Assembly (NCBI GenBank): GCA_928212115.1
Contig: CAKMRJ010005745.1
Span: 77,406,877-77,470,876, forward strand
Direction of reading: 5' to 3'
Length of the DNA stretch: 64,000 nucleotides
DNA from: Lactuca virosa
Lineage: Eukaryota > Streptophyta > Magnoliopsida > Asterales > Asteraceae
Shown: positions 22,662-34,540 of the stretch, piece by piece
Layout of the letters: each line of letters opens with the position of its first letter
How positions within the stretch are numbered: the stretch's first letter is position 1
Position numbers and translations under genes: made by a program
Notes under the pieces: generated by a model
Seen by the model: the letters and a program-made list of their open reading frames with translations, nothing else
Told to the model about the DNA's origin: nothing
The model's database searches: none

Positions 22662-23249
22662 TCAGCATACCCCAAAAAAAATGAATATGATTGACCTTGG
22701 CTCTAATTTTCCTATTTTCTGATGAACATATGTTGTGCACCCAAAAATTCTTGGTTCGAGTCCGTAATTTACTGGCATGTTTACCAGTTCGTGTAGCATT
22801 TGTAAAGGGTTTTTGAAATCTATCACCCGTGAAGGAGTTCTATTCATGAGGTATGCAGCAGATCGAGCTGCTTCACCCCAAAATTTTTGTGGAACATTCA
22901 TGTCAAATAGGGAGGCCCGGACTATTTCAAGAATCTGTCAAATAGTGGTGATAATGTACAAGAATTTCAGAGAAATACCATTTAGAGTATATGCAACGAG
23001 GGTTCTTTCCGGAACGGGAGCCTCCATATTTTCAAGAAGATCGACAAGGGATTTGATACGGGTGCAATAATTAACAATAGACGTGTCACCAATGGCAATG
23101 TTTCTAAGCTCTCCCTCAAGCTGAATAACTTTTATGTCCTTGTTACCGTGAAACATATTTTCAAGGGTTTGCCACAGTTGAAACGCAATGACTTTCCTTT
23201 TTTTCATGCAATGTGAAGTAAAGATTGAGAAAGAGCACTGTAAAACCAT
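22662..23249 (-). pseudogene. Copia 2 gag fused by deletion to the end of integrase
   Basis: From 23249 to 22938 the minus strand reads gag (QLWQTLENMFHGNKDIKVIQ and CTRIKSLVDLLENM). Directly after it comes the end of the integrase (VPQKFWGEAARSAAYLMNRT, then FGCTTYVH). The short string CTATTTGACA (minus strand) occurs just beside the join and again about 30 bp on, which suggests a deletion between short repeats. A stop separates the two parts. Zinc knuckle, protease and catalytic integrase core are gone. Confidence 0.8.
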
Positions 23250-23597
23250 GACTTGACGATCGAGTCAACACGATTCCATTCTTTGTGATGGGATGTAGCA
23301 GTTTTGTCATATGGAGGTTCGACATGGTCAACTACATTGTAGCCAATATAGTTAGTCTCAAAGAGCTCACGTCATATGTCGTAGTTCATGCGATCAAGAT
23401 CAAGGACCAAGGGAATGGCATGCTTGATGTTAATTCCAACTTGGGGCTTATCGGATGGAGGAGAAGTGATATTGTTAGTTACGAGGCAAAAAAAAGATGG
23501 ACACAAGATGGAAGAAATTAACGAGGGGGAAAAGCTAGCCGTCCTTAGGGTTAAACGGTGAGAAAAAAAAAGACGATCAAATCTTAGTTCTGATATC

Positions 23598-23765
23598 ATA
23601 TAAACGTAAATATTTTCCCATGAAAACTGATTTCTTTAGATGGAGAGAATATATACCAAACATTTAAAAGGCCGAATACATGAGGCCATAATACAACAAT
23701 CGAGCTATACAAATAGAGAAAATAAATCATTACCCGCTGACAAGATTTGGGGCCAAAAACTTTAT
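23598..23765 (-). repeat. Possible remnant of the Copia 2 5' LTR
   Basis: It follows the primer-site remnant (minus strand TGATATCAGAACTAAG, like TGGTATCAGAGC). I could not align it with the 3' LTR at 18530-18837, so it may be a truncated end or unrelated sequence. Confidence 0.3.
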
Positions 23766-24911
23766 GCATACAATCTACTCTAATAAATAAAGGTTTTTTT
23801 TGCCACTTGTCACACTCTCATTCAATTTGTCAAATGTCATTTTATGGTTATTTTGAATTAATTTTTATTTCACATGTCATTTTATGGTTTTTCTATTTTA
23901 TTAAATTTCACATAGTATTTAAATGCAATAATAAATGCATATTAATTTCTCTAATGAACTTTACTTTTAATTTCAAAATTACTAAATTAAAGCTTCATTA
24001 ATTTCCTTTATTTATTTATCTAAATTATTTGTTTAAATTTAGAGAAAAAAACACTTTAATTTTTATATTTCAATATTTTTCTTATTTTTCTTATAAATTC
24101 AAAGTTCTCAAATGTTTAGAATTTCATATTTAGTTTTTTTCTTTTAAATAAACTCAAGTAATACATGGGTATCATACATAGTTATGTAATATACGATAGG
24201 TATTAATTTTTTTAGCAAATATGGTAGTAGAGTAATTGGTAAATGTGCTTCTCTAAATATTTTAACTTTTTAATTAAAATAAAATGGTTATTGGTTATTA
24301 TAATATGTAAATATAAGGTTATTTTTGTTTAAACCGTAAATCAGCGTCACCCCTAATCTTGGTCGGATATAACTAACAATTAGTTTATGCTTTATATTCT
24401 TAAGTAATATAAAGGTATTGTTTGTTTTTTAATAGAAAATTTCCAGTGTCTGCGGACTACATTTACAACAATTTGCAGCAAAAAAGATGGACTAAACGGC
24501 TATAATATGTAATAAGAAGTCTGTTTGTTTTTTACGTCTGCAGATTATTGCAATAAGCTGAAATTTAAATAAACAGCTTTTACAATAAATAAAATAATTA
24601 AACATAATAATTGATAAATAAAAATAAATAAAATTGTTAATTTAACAAACAATATGTTCATTTTGTTAAACCTTCTAAGACGACGGTTATTATTTCGGTT
24701 AGCTTCAATAGATTTGATAATTTTAGTTATATAAAATTTACCAATCGATTTTTGAAATTATATAAAATATACTTGAATTATTTCTTATATCTTTCATAAT
24801 ATTATTAAAATTATAAACATGTTGAAAAAAAATATATATGTTGAATAATATAACTTCAAGTAAGGTTATAAGAGATTTGAATAGACAAAACTGCAAAATT
24901 GGTCTCTGTGG
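23764..24911. other. AT-rich region, Helitron-like start, no gene
   Basis: It begins TCTACTCTAATAAATAAAGG, followed by GCCACTTGTCAC. This resembles the 5' end of the Helitron at 32283 (TCTCCATACTTAATAAAAAC, then GCCACATGTCAC). I did not find a matching 3' hairpin with CTAG. The rest is very AT-rich with no long ORF. Small MITEs may be present around 24400-24600 but cannot be delimited. Confidence 0.3.
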
Positions 24912-25121
24912 TATTCAAAAAACTTTAAATGGGGTCCAAAAAGTTTCCAACTTGCATAGAAGGTCCAAAATCAAAATATTTATGTGATTTTTGTCCAAAA
25001 AAACTTGAAAATACAATTATGCCATTTTATTTTCTTTTTTGTATTTTTTATATTTATTCTAATACTATTTTAATTAAAAATATAGCAAAAATAAAAAAAA
25101 AATATCCCTCACCCCACCCAC

Positions 25122-25159
<38 letters not shown>
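24912..25159 (+). repeat. Dispersed repeat, inverted copy at 37357-37600
   Basis: The 248-bp sequence from TATTCAAAAAACTT to a (TC)n tract (about 25125-25159) has an inverted copy at 37357-37600. Both contain CCCACCCACCGTTCTC next to the dinucleotide tract. The copies differ by scattered substitutions. The element type is not known. Confidence 0.8.
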
Positions 25160-25160
<1 letters not shown>

Positions 25161-25161
<1 letters not shown>

Positions 25162-25576
25162 TAAAATCCTGTGTACAGCAAGGCAAAGTCAAGAATCGCG
25201 AAACTTCTGACAAACTCGTCGAGTTGATGGCCTGCTCGTCGAGTCCATTTGGAATCAACATTTTCTCAAAACATGAAAGTCGTCGGAAATTGTATCTAGT
25301 TTTCAGAACATTTTGAATCTCGTCAATCGGAGTTACGGTTCATGAGATATGGCCAAAACACGGACGAGGGGTCAAACTGTCCAGCAACATCCTTCTTTCT
25401 TCAAAATCCAAGATCCAAGCTTCCAATTGCTAAATCCGCTTCCTTTTCCTTTCGAGCATGTCTTTGTTGCTGAAAATGAAATATTTAAGCTAATTAAGCA
25501 CCTTTGGTTCATTATTTGAAATATTTAAGCTAATTAAGCACCTTTGGTTCATTTATGACTAAATAAGCCCATATCA
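25161..25576 (-). repeat. Truncated 3' LTR (U3 part) of the pol-less element
   Basis: It matches 29238-29641 over most of its length. It differs by a tandem duplication around TTTAAGCTAATTAAGCACC and by lacking about 45 bp present at 29577-29622. The rest of this LTR is missing beyond 25160, where an unrelated dispersed repeat begins. Confidence 0.8.
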
Positions 25577-25591
25577 AAATACCCCACACTT

Positions 25592-27288
25592 GACTTTTGC
25601 TTGCCCCCAAGCAAAACTGAATTTTAGCACACTAATATCACATAAAACAATTCCAATTGAACCCAGCCATTATGCCAAGACCGCAACGCATGCATTTGTG
25701 TCTAAATTTTTTTCCTAAGGACCCCCTAATTGTAAATACTTACAATCCTCATAAACACTCGCCCACTTCTTTTGAACAACGCTCATTTTATGCATCCCTC
25801 CGAATCCATCCGCAGAAAACTTTCTAACCTCAAGGTATTTTTGGTCAAGCAACCCAAGCATACATAATCTAGAAAATTACAACTTTTTGATACCACTATG
25901 GAGCTATTGGAATTCTTCACTTCTTTGATAATTTAATCTTGATTTCTTTGAATTGACCACCTTGTTTGATTTAATTTTTGGTATCTTCAACTTTTGAACT
26001 TTCGGAATTTTGATCTTTTGATCTTCACTTTGATTGCTCCAAAATTCTTACAACTTTTACTTGTAATTCTCTCTTTTCTTTTTCACATGTAACTCACTTT
26101 TTTTTTCACTCAAAACCTACATGCTTAAGCAGGGGCGCTCAACTTCAACCTTTATTGGTTAAAGTATTAGTCTTCCTGGATACATTTCAAGTACACGGTG
26201 CTAAACATGTTGCGTCCCTCAAACTAAGCGAGGTTGTATTTTTGTCCCATGATTTCACTAGAATAAAGGGGGCCACAAATGCATTATAAGGTATATAGGC
26301 TCAACTAAACATTTGGGTCCTCATAAAATCATCAAACACAATACTAGCATGATTCCTAATTGCTTTTTAACAAATTTTCTAAATTAGCTCTAGCAATTTT
26401 TAATCTAAAAATTTTAAAATTTAACTAGTGTAACCAACCCCCTACCCCACACTTAATTTATGCAATGTCCCCATTTCATATCATGCATGATAAAGAACAA
26501 TAAAAATAAGGAGAGAATTGGAACAAACTCCCCTGGGATAGTAGTGGCGAGTTTGATATCTCTTCTCTTAAGCTCCATCTTCAATTGACTTTAGACATGG
26601 GAACAGCTCATCCATGTCTTAGGTGTCAAACTCTCGTGTGGTACAGTCTTTATAAAAGCTCCAAATATAAGGGAAAAACTCTTGGAAATGCTCGGAAAAT
26701 GATCATCAAAGAATAGAACCAATGCCCATATCAAATGTCATCAAATCTTCAGCTCAAAAGTAAGAAGAATGAGTGACTCATCGAGTAAGTATGTAGACTC
26801 GCCGAGTTGAAGCGTAAATGGCAGAAGAATCGTGAATTTTCACATGGACTCGGTGAGTCCATAAGATGCACTCGGCGAGTAGACCGCTGTGTGACAAAAA
26901 TTTTATTCTGCCCAAGTCTGTTTCTGATGTATGGGGGTTATATAAACTAATACTTTCCCTTGTTTTTCTTCAGTGAATAAACACTCTATAACCCTTCTAT
27001 CAATTGGACTCATAGTTTGACTCAAAACTTCGTTTCCTCTCTCGCCTAGACTCGATTTCTCGCTTCGTTAACCTTGACTCTAGACCCTCACATGCAATCC
27101 TAAGCTTCAAACTGAAAAGATCAAAACAACACACAAGTAATAGAAAAAGGAAAACAAACATCAAAATTAAAATCCTAAATTACCCTAATAAACTAGAAGT
27201 TTAAAAAGAAAAAGAAAAGCAAACTCTAATGACGGGTTGCCTCCCGCAAGCGCTTCTTTTTGTGCGAGTCTTGAGCTGGACTCCCAAC
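25592..27288 (-). other. Internal region of the pol-less element, no ORF
   Basis: The sequence is AT-rich without long reading frames. ACTCGCCGAGTTG and ACTCGGTGAGTCC occur at 26760-26885. I recognise no protein domain. Confidence 0.5.
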
Positions 27289-27486
27289 TTAATAAACTTC
27301 TAATAAACTCAATGCCCATCCATCCGTTGCATTAAATATTTTCTTTGGACCAATTTGTAAAATTTGGCTCTTTGCTTCTAAAATTGGCCAAACAGGCTTG
27401 AATACATAAAACCCAAGAATTCTGACAAGGGTTGGGACCGGTCGGGTACTAATCAGAAATGGATCGTGCTTCAGAACTTTCTCCAA
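27289..27486 (-). pseudogene. Small reading frame of unknown function, Athila-type context
   Basis: The minus frame encodes 65 residues including LKHDPFLISTRPVPTLVRIL and FKPVWPILEAKSQI. The frame stays partly open further upstream but is cut by stops before the acidic ORF at 27575-27946. I do not recognise the domain. It may be the remnant of a longer element protein. Confidence 0.35.
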
Positions 27487-27574
27487 AGTTGGAATCGTGA
27501 CCCCATGCTTCGAAACACTAACCGGAAATACAGGGGGGGCATGTCGTGGTAATGGTCAATCAACGGCTTGGTTC

Positions 27575-27946
27575 CTACAATTCAGCTTGTTCTTGTTCTT
27601 CGTCTGACCTCTCTGTCAGCAATCTTTCCAGCTCCTCCAAATCTCTTTCTGGATTAAATTCTTCATCTTTTAACTCTAACTCTTGTAACTCAGATTGATC
27701 TTGTTCATTAGACAAGATGCTATCTAACCATCTTCCAAATTTCTTCAAATCTTCATCCGAGTCATACTCATCATCTTCTAGCTCTTGTGACTCAGATGTC
27801 CCTTGTGTCTTGGGCAAGATGTTATCTAACCATCTTCCAAATTTCTTCAAATCTTCATCTGAGTCATACTCCTCATCTTCTTGCTCAATTTCCTGTACTA
27901 CTTCCTCAAGAAAAGCATCAAGAGCATCGAGATTTGGAAAATACAT
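27575..27946 (-). CDS. Acidic protein with internal repeats, 123 aa, unknown
   Basis: The protein is strongly acidic and contains two near-identical units EYDSDEDLKKFGRWLD (about residues 26-41 and 60-75), followed by a weaker one (EEFNPERDLEELERLL, about 95-110). Repetition is also seen at the DNA level, with CATCTTCCAAATTTCTTCAA twice. It looks helical and perhaps coiled-coil. It lies just after the primer site on the element's coding strand, where gag normally starts. It shows no known gag motif. Function unknown; it could be element-specific or a short repeat-driven frame. Confidence 0.45.
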   Translation of the reverse strand: MYFPNLDALDAFLEEVVQEIEQEDEEYDSDEDLKKFGRWLDNILPKTQGTSESQELEDDEYDSDEDLKKFGRWLDSILSNEQDQSELQELELKDEEFNPERDLEELERLLTERSDEEQEQAEL

Positions 27947-28049
27947 AATAAATAAAAATAAAAATAAAAATTAAACTAAATAAAAAAAATTAATCAACAA
28001 ATAAAAAAAAATGATAACAATTAGCAAATAAAATTAACTATTTAGAACC

Positions 28050-28069
28050 GTTCCCCGGCAACGGCGCCA
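28050..28069 (-). other. Primer-binding site complementary to tRNA-Asp
   Basis: On the minus strand this is TGGCGCCGTTGCCGGGGAAC, the primer site usual for Athila and Tat-type plant Gypsy elements. A 6-base gap separates it from the LTR end at 28076. Confidence 0.88.
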
Positions 28070-28075
28070 AAAACT

Positions 28076-29126
28076 TGATGTATGTTGAATACACTAGTTT
28101 TAATCCTACTAACTTAGACACAAAATAAACACACGAAAGGCAGTGTACCTATCGATTAGTAATATAGTTCAAGCAAGTAGGGTATCGAACACAGGGAACG
28201 GTAAACAATTAAAATAAATGCTAATATTATCTAAATATAACAAGTAATAGAAAGGGGATTTTCTCTAGTTTTGCAAGACTAGAAACTTAAGCAATCAAAT
28301 AACACGCAAACTAAGCAACTAACAGCTAAAGCAAATAAACAATCAACTAAATTCAATAATGGATAAGACTTCTGTTTAGGTTCGATTCATTTACTTCTAT
28401 GGTTGATTTTATGGCAAGTGCAATGGATTAATTGTTATTGGTTGCCGATTAAAGTGATTAGATTCACATTCGCTATTACCAATCCTTAGAAAACAAATTA
28501 ATTTAAGCAGTGATCAAGTGATTAAACTAATGAATTTCCTAGTTAATTATTCGGGTTAAATAAGACTTGTAATTAGCTAATCAAATTACTAATTCAATTA
28601 ACCTCTTGTTGATGGTTTGTCACACAAGCTCACACATTAATTTACCCACTTTCTAGTTAATCCTAGTTTCACGTTCGTTAATCCTAGGCACATAACAATG
28701 TTTTCACATAAATCAACATGAGTTAAGCAATTAAGAGATGTTCATGTAGCTTAATTACTTGATAATTAACAGAAAATAGTTATGGTTAATGCATAAGGTT
28801 CTTTAACAAGCTTAATAAAACTAAATTCACCACTAAACAATTAATCCAACCACAAATCAATCCATAATCATAAATTCATCTACCCTAAACAGAAGATATG
28901 AGTTTTAACTCATGATTACAGCAGAAAGTAACTAAAAAACGAAATCAATTGATGCAAACATAATTTAAACAAAAGATTAAGTAAAGAGTAAACCTAAATT
29001 TCCTTTGATCTTCTCAAAATTGGAATCTAAGTTGAAATCTTGAAAACCACAGCTTCTAAGAACCCTTCTGGCCTCTAAAAATCGTCCATAGCTTCCCCCA
29101 TTAGTTAGGGTTCGAATGAGAAGCGT

Positions 29127-29186
<60 letters not shown>

Positions 29187-29641
29187 TGAAAACAGGGGCT
29201 ACTCGGCGAGTCTAGTGACCTACTCGACGAGTCCATCACTTAAAATCCCGTGTACGGCAAGGCAAAGTCAAGAATCGCGAGTCTAGTGACCTACTCGTTG
29301 AGTCCATTTGGAATCAACATTTTCTCAAAACATGAAAGTCGTCGGAAATTGTGTCTAGTTTTCAGAACATTTTGAATCTCGTCAATCGGAGTTACGGTTC
29401 ATGAGATATGGCCAAAACACTGACGAGGGGTCAAACTTTCCAGCAACATCCTTCTTTCTTCAAAATCCAAGATCCAAGCTTCCAATTGCTAAATCCGCTT
29501 CCTTTTCCTTTTGAGCATGTCTTTGTTGCTGAAAATGAAATATTTAAGCTAATTAAGCACCTTTGGTTCATTATTTGAGATAAAATTAACATAAAGTATT
29601 AAGATCATGCATGATTTTGATGACTAAATAAGCTCATATCA
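28076..29641 (-). repeat. 5' LTR of the pol-less element, 1.57 kb
   Basis: On the minus strand it starts TGATATGAGC and ends CATACATCA. It contains an (AT)n tract at 29131-29184 and motifs of the ACTCGGCGAGTC / ACTCGACGAGTCC type near 29200-29310. The left LTR copy is truncated, so a target-site duplication cannot be tested. Confidence 0.8.
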
Positions 29642-32282
29642 ATCATGCTTCCTGATAGTCAATCTGTGTTCTCTGATATTAATATATATATGCATTCATT
29701 GTTGGTTATTCTATATTTTACCTTTTCAAGTTGAAGAACACCATTCCTCAAATACGCGAATCTCCTTTTTTCAGTATGTTTTTTTTTATGTTTCACCATT
29801 GTTCTTTGTTTTGTTCATTGATTAAGTTGGTTAATTGTTGTATTCATCTGTAATTGAAAAAAAAATTGTGTTACTCGACATTCCAAACACAGTAATGTTG
29901 TATTTAAAAACTTTCTTATCTTTCGAATTTTTTTTCTTTAGGTCCGTGTTTTTCCAATCCGATCAAAGCCTGCAGCAGTAGAAAAACTGCCTCCTGATTC
30001 ACATAATTTCAATACATCAGTTTAGTGTATGCAAAACTACTTTCAAACAACATTGCTAAAATTTTCTAATATACAAAACATAGCATTGTACTTTTACATT
30101 TTTTGAACAAAAAAATAGCATTGTACTTTTTTTCTGTTACTTTTCTTAAAACATGGACCATTTATTTAAACAATGATTGTTACATTTAATTTGTTTGTTA
30201 GGCAATTTTATTTTGACCTTTTTTTACTTTTATTAAAAACAAGCAAAGTAGATTGCTAATCCTGTCTAATATACAAAATTAATCTTTGACTGAAAGTTCG
30301 GGGACCATTAATATTAATCTGAAATTAGTCTATAGTTGTCAGGGGTATAACAGTCGTTTTGTGTAATTTGTATGTTATTTTTTTAAACACTTATTATCAA
30401 AACAGCAACCTGGTTAGTTGATAAAAATAAAAACAAATTACATTGCTATTTCTATTAATATGAGATTAGTCTATAACTGGCAGGGGTATAACAGTTATTT
30501 TGTCTAATTTTAATGTTATTTTTTGAAATAGTTACTGTTAAAATACCAACCTGCTTGGTTGATTAAAAAATTAAAAAATAAAAACAAAGTGCATTGATGT
30601 TTCTTTTAATATGAAATTACAGATTTATATCTGGCAGGGGTATAATAGTTTCTTTTATGTAATTTTAATGTTTTTTTTTTCAAAATTACATTATTGTTTT
30701 TTAACTTTGATTCTCCTTTTTATCTTTATTTATTAATGATGACATTGTTGAAATTAATGAATTCAAGAAAAGAGTTGGTTTCTGCATCCATCTTTAAGGT
30801 TACTATTTTATTGGTTTAACAATTTTTCAATAAGGTTAGTATGTTTTATATTTCTGTGTGTGTGTTTTTGTTATTGTGGTTGGTTGTTTGTAATTGTTGT
30901 TGTTATTCTTTTCATTCATAGGATTTTAGACAGTCACGGTTTTAGATTGGGGCATATCACTTGTCTTCTTCTCAAATCTTTGTTACAGGTTCATTCTTTG
31001 CCCTCTTCTTCTAAGTTGATAAATGCATATATTATCTTAAAATTCTTTATCCTCCCTTAGTTCTTTGTGCTCTTTTATGAAAAAATTTAAAGTCATTGCG
31101 AGATAACGAATAAAAGCTTTTAAGAATTTTACAGAATTTGTCCCTATAAATTATGAAATGATCCATTTGTTTATAATATTGTTAAGTGGTTACAAGGTTA
31201 ACTTACAAATTTATCTTCACTGATCAATGCCAATTTGGATTCACAATACCCTGCCTAAAGAACAGCAAAGACTAGGTAGAATGGCAAAACAGCCAAGTTG
31301 AGATATGAAACAACTCTAAAGAAAACTACTTTTAATGGTAGGTCGTGTAGTATGTCTTGTACAACAATTTTGTACCACCTGGAAATTTTAAAACATATTT
31401 TCATCAATTCTAAGAAAATTAAATCAATGTTTATCTCTTCACTGATTTGATATTTTAGTCTAAAAAGGAACATAAAACTTGAAATACATGTAAATATTAT
31501 GTTTTAATTTTCTCATTATGCTATTTTTTAATTTTCTTTCTAAATTTTCCACATGTTACCAGATTTTTTTAAAAAGGGCTAAAATGCAATGCTTACAATA
31601 CTAAAATATATAAGATACCATCATATTAGTAGCTTGATCCAAAATAACACCTTTTGATGTTGCTTCAAAACTTAACATATCTTTACTAATGACATTCACC
31701 AACAATTCAACTCCTTCTTGGATTATATTGTCCATTATACGCTACTCTTGCAAACTCTTCAACAAATTAGTAATGGTTAAAATATATAGATTTTTCATAT
31801 ATGATAAGGGAATAACGCTAAAATTCAATAAAATTTACAAAAGAAATCTATTCATGTATTCCTCATATAGAACACTCCCAAAAAACATTGCAAACATACC
31901 CAAATTCAATGTCTTTTTGATTTTACAATTTCCTGGAATTAAAACGATAATTTTCTTTGTATATTTTTTCTTCTATCACAATAAGGAACAAGGAGGAAGA
32001 CGTGGTGTCATTTTGTTCACTGTCACCTACATAAAATTGAAAAGACAAAATAATAATGTTAGGTTGTAGCTTACTGTGGTAATGATGGCTTCGATACGTG
32101 AAGATGTTTACAGTCGGAAAGAAGGATAAAACGAGCAATTGAATGGTGTCTGGTTGTGGGATACCGATTATCGTTGCACGTATGTTGATTGAAGGTTTCA
32201 TAGTTGGAAACCTTGATTGATGTCGGTCGTTTGGTGTACAAGGAAGAAATGGGGTTAGAAAGTTCTAGGGCATAAGATAGAA
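29642..32282. other. AT-rich region without a convincing gene
   Basis: No long ORF is seen. Two short stretches look like exons beside acceptor-like AG sites on the plus strand: after TTTTTTCTTTAG near 29941 (frame reading VRVFPIRSKPAAVEKLPPDS) and after TTCATTCATAG near 30922. I do not recognise either and cannot say whether they are gene pieces. A triplicated 145-bp unit lies at 30310-30680. Confidence 0.35.
30310..30680. repeat. Triplicated unit of about 145 bp
   Basis: The string GGCAGGGGTATAACAGTT or a close variant recurs near 30340, 30480 and 30635. Each time it is preceded by TTAATATGAGATTAG-like sequence and followed by TTTTGTxTAATTTTAATGTTATTTTTT. Spacing is about 140 and 155 bp. 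Units are diverged, so the array is old. Confidence 0.7.
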
Positions 32283-34060
32283 TCTCCATACTTAATAAAA
32301 ACTTCCCTTAAACGCCACATGTCACCACTTTACACCATCTTCTTGCCACGTGTCATTACCACACCTCTATTAAATCTGTTTTTCCCGCCCATTCCATGCA
32401 GTCAATACTCGGTATCATCAGCTCCTATAAATCAACAAATTAGTTTTAATACTCCAACATTACTGCATTAAATAAAAGAATAAAGATAAAGAAATAAAGA
32501 TATGATATCCCATAAAATCAGCTATTTATATTTCAATTACATTATCTTTTATCAAAATAACTCTAACATAATAGGAATGCAATCATGAAGATAAATAAAT
32601 TACGCAATTTTGAATTTTAAATTTCAATTTGGATTATATATATTTACCTTTTCATTAGACTTATGAATATAAATATTGATTCCTCGAATTAGTTTTCTTT
32701 AGTGGCGTGTTTAGAGCTATCAATCTATAATTCTTCTACATCTTTGCAAGCTACCATCTGCATAGGTTAGTATAAAAAAATTGTTCGCTGATTTCTATTT
32801 ATTCAATCTATAATTTGTTTTTTATTCTATTTCTTTCTTCTTCTCCATCTGTTTCGATTCTGATTTACAATCCTCTGAATTTGTAGGTGGTAAACGAAAG
32901 TTATACTATTTATGTCCCTTTTTAAAAAACAATGTTTATGTCCCTAACTTTAAGCACATGCATGTTCTTCATCAGTTAGTTTGTGTGTGTTTATGATAAG
33001 TTTTTAAAATTTTACATCTGTTACTGTAAGTGTATATTTGTATGCAACCTATTTGTAGAATTTTCTACTACAAGGACCATTTTAAGCTATCTTTTTCGGC
33101 TTTACAATGCACATTGTACCGTAAGAAATTCTACTTGAATACAACACATGTTCTACTGCAACAATTTTTAACTGTAAATATTTTATATGAAAAAAAAAAC
33201 TCTACCAATTTATATTTTATAATAAAACACACATTTTACCGTTTTTGTTTTGTTTCTTTTCGTGCTGTTCTTTTTCTGTCCCTGTTTAGGTTTGTTGCTT
33301 TTTTTTATGAAAATAAAATGAAAACTCTATTTTATAGCTTCTTATTTGTTGTTATTTGCTGAAAATTACAAAATACATTCCACAATCTTTAATTAAAAAA
33401 AGAATTTATGACTTTCTCCAAGTTCCAAATACAACAACGTACTTTCAGGAATTGTACTTTTATCGTACGAATGCTAAATTGATTACAGTTTCTTTTTAAG
33501 CAATATGTTTCACCATTTTTCATTCTTTTGTTCTATGATGACATCATTTTATATTATTTTTTTTCCAGTCTTATGTAAATTATAACATCTTACTTATCTC
33601 TTTTAAAACAATATTTATTATGTATAAATTGTTTTTTGAAAAAAAAAAAGATGCAACTTTATGTCAATTATAACATCTTGCCTTTTGATGGATTTTTTTT
33701 TTTTTTTTTGGATTTCATGGTTTTGATAATACTCTTTTGAAAGTATATTGTTATGAGTTTATTGTTGGTCAATCTCATTTTACCTTTGATGTATAACTAC
33801 ATATTCGTGCCCCTTTATTTAATCTGACCATTTTATTTGACCGTTTTGTTTATTTCGAATTCAACTTTATAAAAGTGATTATGGTATGTTTGTTAATAGA
33901 GTTTTACAACTTTAAAATAAATCCATAATAACATTTTAATTAAATGTACACAGGACCTGTTCTGTAACTATCTTTTTGCCACATTTTCCAGCTTTGTAAT
34001 TTTACCATTTTACCCTTCATGTAAAACTACACATATACATGTTATGTAACTAATAAGTAC

Positions 34061-34540
34061 CTGGATGTGTATGTTGGCACTGACATCTAAACCACAACTG
34101 TATTTGTAGTGATATGTTGAGCAAAATTTGCACGTATTTTCAAAAGCACCTTAATTGATCCTGATTCTTCAATTGAATTGTCACTTCATTAATTCATCAT
34201 GTATAATATAGTAATCTATAATATTAAAAAACAAATTATATCTACCTTAATTGATCCTGTTTCTTCAATTGAATTGCCAATACAGAAAGGTGGCTTATAT
34301 TCCTGACTCATATGATAAATCATGACAAGAAATTCACCAACAGGAGGCACCTAAATTTAAAACAAAAACATGAGTTGGGTGTTTTATGAAAAAAAAAAGA
34401 TAAAATTTAGTAAATTACTTATAATTTTGAAACTGTCAAAGTTCTATCCGCATCAAAACTATCAAGATACACGGATTCATGGAAATTGCAATCATCCATT
34501 ATAATTGCTCCTGGTCCACTAGAACCACCATAGTTTGTAT
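34061..34540 (-). pseudogene. AP4M: Captured AP-4 complex subunit mu gene fragment
   Basis: Three exon-like blocks lie in order on the minus strand. The first (34540-34434) encodes IIMDDCNFHESVYLDSFDAD. The second (34350-34246, bounded by TTTAG and GTAGAT) encodes VPPVGEFLVMIYHMSQEYKP and ends IEETGSIK. The third (about 34180-34061) gives LLKIRANF and, after an in-frame TAG at 34087-34089, MSVPTYTS. These match the mu-homology domain of plant AP-4 mu, the cargo-binding adaptin of a trans-Golgi coat. Intron-like spacers separate the blocks, and the end of block two is repeated at the start of block three. It is a non-functional fragment inside the Helitron. Confidence 0.8.

Larger units (their letters stand above)
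18838..23600 (-). mobile_element. Ty1/Copia retrotransposon 2, internal region
   Basis: On the minus strand: primer-site remnant (about 23582-23597), gag (23249-22938), end of integrase (22901-22662), connection region, reverse transcriptase (about 22050-21356), then RNase H (19413-18876). A solo LTR (19419-21350) splits RT from the RNase H part. Everything between gag and the end of the integrase is deleted, removing zinc knuckle, protease and integrase catalytic core. The element cannot be autonomous. Confidence 0.85.
25161..29641 (-). mobile_element. LTR retrotransposon without pol, tRNA-Asp primer site
   Basis: On the minus strand: 5' LTR (29641-28076), primer site (28069-28050), 2.5 kb internal region, polypurine tract AAGTGTGGGGTATT (about 25578-25591), then a truncated 3' LTR (25576-25161). 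The primer site and the internal strings around 25580 and 27230-27270 resemble Athila-type Gypsy elements. No gag, RT or integrase is visible, so it depends on partner enzymes (LARD-like). Two small reading frames lie in the internal region. Confidence 0.75.

Noticed and set aside
33030..33362. 110-residue frame in the Helitron
   Set aside because: It is Phe/Tyr/Leu-rich because of T-rich sequence; no domain and no relation to the captured AP-4 mu blocks.
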